Assembly: GCF_000416235.1 (NCBI RefSeq)
Contig: NZ_ATLO01000046.1
Coordinates: 1 to 64,000 of the forward strand
Length of the DNA: 64,000 bases
Source: Pseudomonas sp. CFII64
Lineage (GTDB): Bacteria; Pseudomonadota; Gammaproteobacteria; Pseudomonadales; Pseudomonadaceae
Direction: 5' to 3'
The notes under the pieces were generated by a model, which saw only the letters and a program-made list of their open reading frames with translations, did not search any database and was not told the DNA's origin. Position numbers and translations under genes: made by a program. Below, in pieces: positions 61,466-64,000 of this stretch (position 1 is its first letter; every line of letters starts with the position of its first letter).

Positions 61466-62055
61466 TCTTCACTCCCGAACAGTTGGCTGTCGATCAGATC
61501 GCATAGGCAATGGATCGCCAGCAGGTGGACTTCCTGAATTCGTGCGGTGACTTTTGCCGGTACGCGGATTTCCACGTCCTCCGGCAAGAGCAGCGAGGCC
61601 ATGCCGCCGCCATCGCGTCCCGTCAATGCTACGACAATCATTTCGCGATCATGTGCGGCCTGGATGGCTTGAATTATGTTCGCCGAGTTGCCGCTGGTGG
61701 AAATCGCCAGCAACACATCGCCCGGCTGGCCCAGTGCGCGGATCTGTTTGGAGAAGATCTCGTTGTAGCTGTAGTCATTGGCAATCGAGGTGATGGTCGA
61801 GGTATCGGTGGTCAATGCAATCGCCGGCAGGCTCGGGCGCTCACGCTCGAATCGATTGAGCAGCTCGGATGAAAAGTGCTGAGCGTCACCCGCCGAGCCG
61901 CCATTGCCGCAAGAAAGCATTTTGCCTTCGTTGAGCAGGGCATTGACCATCACCTGGCTAGCTTGCTCGATGTAGGGTGCAAGGACTTCCATCGCCTGTT
62001 GCTTGGTATCGATGCTGGCCTGAAAAAGCTGGCGAATTCGGGATTGCATGTCCAT
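61462..62055 (-). CDS. SIS-domain phosphoheptose isomerase-like / DiaA-type protein
   Basis: The 197-aa SIS protein has LSCGNGGSAGDAQHFSSELL and ISTSGNSANIIQAIQAA, common to GmhA (sedoheptulose-7-P isomerase) and the DnaA-binding DiaA. The genomic neighbourhood (lpoA-yraN-SIS-dolP) is that of diaA in enterobacteria, while annotation as GmhA is usual in Pseudomonas. I cannot decide between the two from sequence. ATG 62055 (MDMQSRIRQLF) is preferred over an in-frame start at 62130. Confidence 0.9.
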   Translation of the reverse strand: MDMQSRIRQLFQASIDTKQQAMEVLAPYIEQASQVMVNALLNEGKMLSCGNGGSAGDAQHFSSELLNRFERERPSLPAIALTTDTSTITSIANDYSYNEIFSKQIRALGQPGDVLLAISTSGNSANIIQAIQAAHDREMIVVALTGRDGGGMASLLLPEDVEIRVPAKVTARIQEVHLLAIHCLCDLIDSQLFGSEE

Positions 62056-62215
62056 CTGGGTGACCTTAATTAGAGCGTATGGCGGCTGGTCGGGCGCTGA
62101 CCAGAAGATTCTGGAGGCTTCCCGGCACACATCTGTGCAGCCCGCAAATCGAAGAGCGAAATCGGTATTGGGTGTGCGGTACGTGTTTCAGGATCGGCAT
62201 AGCGGACCTTGCCAC

Positions 62216-62587
62216 TCAGCTGTCGAAAGCGCTTTTAAGCCAGTTCAGAGGAGTGCTGGAGCCCGGTTGTCCCTCGATGGCCACCACGTCGAAACGGCAA
62301 GGGGCATCCGCCCAGCGAGTGTTGTCCTGCAAAAACAGCTGCGCCGCCAGAATGACTTTTTGCTGCTTGCGAAAATCCACGCTGTGCAACGCTCCGCCCC
62401 AGCCGGAATGGCGCCGGTAGCGAACTTCGACGAATACTACTGTATCTCCGTCGAGCATGACCAGATCGAGCTCGCCACGTTTACATAACCAGTTTTGTGC
62501 AATCAGCTGCATTCCCTGCTGCTGTAAATACAGCAGGGCGCTGGCCTCAGCCTCGCGCCCTGCTTGTTTACCGGTGCCGCCTGGCAT
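62216..62587 (-). CDS. yraN: YraN family (UPF0102) endonuclease-like protein
   Basis: The 123-aa protein has a restriction-endonuclease-like core: GREAEASALLYLQQQG, RGELDLVMLDGDTVVFVEVR (D-x-ExK-like variant with VEVR) and RFDVVAIEG. The family is related to Holliday-junction-type nucleases; function is not settled. Its start codon touches the stop of lpoA. Confidence 0.92.
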   Translation of the reverse strand: MPGGTGKQAGREAEASALLYLQQQGMQLIAQNWLCKRGELDLVMLDGDTVVFVEVRYRRHSGWGGALHSVDFRKQQKVILAAQLFLQDNTRWADAPCRFDVVAIEGQPGSSTPLNWLKSAFDS

Positions 62588-64000
62588 CAGGGGGCAGTGT
62601 CCGGCAGGCGCTGGATCTTGCCATCAACGAACTCGGCCCAAGGCAATTGACGTTCGATACGACGCGCCGGGTTCATGCTCAGGCTGCCGGAGAGGCCATC
62701 AATGCGGCTTTCAGGCAGTGTCTTGAGTTGGCCCAGGCGCGGCGCCAGGCGATAAGCGTCGACACCCATGGCGTAAAGACGGCCCAGGCTGCCAGCAGCC
62801 TGCGGCCATTGGGCGATGACTTGCTGACGCAGCGGGTCATTGGCGTTGAGCAACCAAGGGGTTTCACAGAAGCGCACGCCGTTGAGGTCCATGTACTGCG
62901 CCTGATCGTTGCTGTTGGTGAACAGGTGCGAAGTGGCGTAGACCGGAACGTCGCCAGCGTACTGGAAGACCATGGTCGGCTTGATCTGCTGGGCCTGTTG
63001 CGGCGTGGCGGCAAGGAACATGAAATCAATGTCCTGGCGGCGCGACGGTTGCGCGGCGACGTCGGCACCTACTGTGCTTTGCAGGCGTTTGGCGCGACCT
63101 TCGCTATTGCGCAGCTGGAACAGTTCGGCGACTTGCTGGGCCAGCGCGACCGGCTGATCGACGTGTTCGGCAGCAATCAATGTGCCGCCCTTGGCTTGCC
63201 AGCTCTGACGGAAGGCGTCCAGGACGCGGTCACCCCATTCGCCTTTAGGCACCATGGCGACAGCGCTGCGCTTGCCATCAGCCCAGGCACGACGCGCCAC
63301 TTCACGGGCTTCGTCTTCTGCGGAAAGGCCAAACTGGAACAGCTGCGGCGGGCCTTCAGCACCGGCGTCGCTGTAATTCAGCGCCAGGGTGGTGATCGGC
63401 AACTGCTCGCGACCATTGAGTTGCTTGACCAGTGGTTTTTCCAGCGGGCCGACCACCAGCTGCACGCCAGCCGCTTTGGCCTGGCGATAAAACTCGTCCA
63501 TGGATGTCAGGCGCGAGCTATCGAAGACTTGAATCGAAGGCGGGTTCTGACCGGCTTGCTGCGCCTGGTAATGCGCGGCCATGAAACCTTCGCGCAAGGC
63601 CTTGGCAACCGCAGCCAGCGGGCCTTCCTGAGGCAGCAGCAGGGCGATTTTGGTCAGCGGTTCGCTGGTCAAGGCGCGCAGTTGTGCCAGTGTGGCTGGC
63701 AATTGAACGGCCGCCGGGTGTTTCGGATTCTGTGCTTTCCAGCTGTCGATGGCCGCCTGTTGCTGTTCCAGCGTGCCGGCACCTTTGACAGCGCGCGCCA
63801 GGCTCAGCCAGCCACCTACGTCATCGTTCGCAGTGCTTTGCAGCTGTTCAGGTGGCAGTGCGGCAACCAATGCCCAGATGGCATCGTTGTTGGCGCTCAG
63901 CTCCGCGCCTTGCAGCAGCGGGCCGACGAAGACGCGTTCACTGATCGCGGCCATGGTCTGGCCGTCAGCTTCCAGAGCCCGGGCCCGAACGGTGTGGGTG
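62587..64000 (-). CDS. lpoA: Penicillin-binding protein activator LpoA, 5' end missing at the window edge
   Basis: The open frame runs off the right edge of the window, so the signal peptide and N-terminal TPR-like part are absent. The visible 470 or so residues include the end of the helical domain and the periplasmic-binding-like domain (KIALLLPQEGPLAAVAKALR, GFMAAHYQAQQAG; FMFLAATPQQAQQIKP). LpoA is the outer-membrane lipoprotein activating PBP1a. It is immediately upstream of yraN. The ATG at 63954 is internal, not the true start. Confidence 0.93.
   Translation of the reverse strand, partial: THTVRARALEADGQTMAAISERVFVGPLLQGAELSANNDAIWALVAALPPEQLQSTANDDVGGWLSLARAVKGAGTLEQQQAAIDSWKAQNPKHPAAVQLPATLAQLRALTSEPLTKIALLLPQEGPLAAVAKALREGFMAAHYQAQQAGQNPPSIQVFDSSRLTSMDEFYRQAKAAGVQLVVGPLEKPLVKQLNGREQLPITTLALNYSDAGAEGPPQLFQFGLSAEDEAREVARRAWADGKRSAVAMVPKGEWGDRVLDAFRQSWQAKGGTLIAAEHVDQPVALAQQVAELFQLRNSEGRAKRLQSTVGADVAAQPSRRQDIDFMFLAATPQQAQQIKPTMVFQYAGDVPVYATSHLFTNSNDQAQYMDLNGVRFCETPWLLNANDPLRQQVIAQWPQAAGSLGRLYAMGVDAYRLAPRLGQLKTLPESRIDGLSGSLSMNPARRIERQLPWAEFVDGKIQRLPDTAP

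Noticed and set aside
1..64000. CRISPR arrays, tRNA/rRNA genes, prophage or IS elements
   Set aside because: No regularly spaced direct repeats, cloverleaf-like genes, transposase or phage structural genes were found.

Overview
This is chromosomal DNA from a Pseudomonas species, probably of the fluorescens/syringae side of the genus. The support is gene content and order: gatCAB; mreBCD-maf-rng-yhdP; a Fur-boxed fagA-fumC-orfX-sodA operon; kdsD-kdsC-lptCAB-rpoN-hpf-ptsN-rapZ-ptsO; mlaFEDCB-ibaG-murA-hisGDC-algW; cysD-cysNC; rplM-rpsI-petABC-sspAB; dolP-SIS-yraN-lpoA. As I recall it, this is the order in P. aeruginosa. Coding sequence is GC-rich, and intergenic gaps carry typical Pseudomonas REP-type palindromes. 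The species cannot be named from this window.

Layout. 0-4.3 kb is variable: a Tat-exported PhoD-type phosphatase, an AEC permease, a Ca/Na-type antiporter and a short RlpA-like lipoprotein. 4.4-7.6 kb encodes the tRNA amidotransferase GatCAB (minus strand). 7.8-21.2 kb holds cell-shape genes (mreBCD), Maf, RNase G, the giant AsmA-like YhdP, a Nit-type amidase, and TldD/PmbA with YjgA between them. 21.4-25.7 kb is an iron-starvation operon, then a ZIP transporter and YjdM/PhnA. 25.7-27.5 kb is an accessory patch with two HigB/HigA-like toxin-antitoxin modules, the first in an unusual tail-to-tail arrangement with an 18-bp perfect palindrome before its antitoxin.

27.5-34.6 kb (minus strand) links nitrogen-PTS genes, sigma-54, ribosome hibernation, LPS transport and Kdo synthesis. 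34.9-42.9 kb (plus strand) covers outer-membrane lipid asymmetry (Mla), IbaG, MurA and early/late histidine steps. Then come AlgW (envelope-stress protease), a Nif3-like protein, sulfate activation (CysD, CysNC), YhcB, an alpha/beta hydrolase, TrpS and ZapE. 52-55.5 kb has a GlxA-type regulator divergent from an acyl-CoA dehydrogenase, plus an aldo-keto reductase. 55.8-64 kb holds ribosomal proteins L13/S9, the bc1 complex, SspA/SspB, DolP, a SIS protein, YraN and the C-terminal part of LpoA, which is cut by the window end.

Most of the window is conserved core genome. The points I find most worth checking are two genes that appear to start at AUU codons (mreC, with strong homology support, and the antiporter), the convergent toxin/antitoxin pair, and structured leaders with intrinsic terminators just upstream of sspA and hisD. 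No rRNA, tRNA, CRISPR, IS element or prophage was seen, and no gap between genes exceeds 300 bases.
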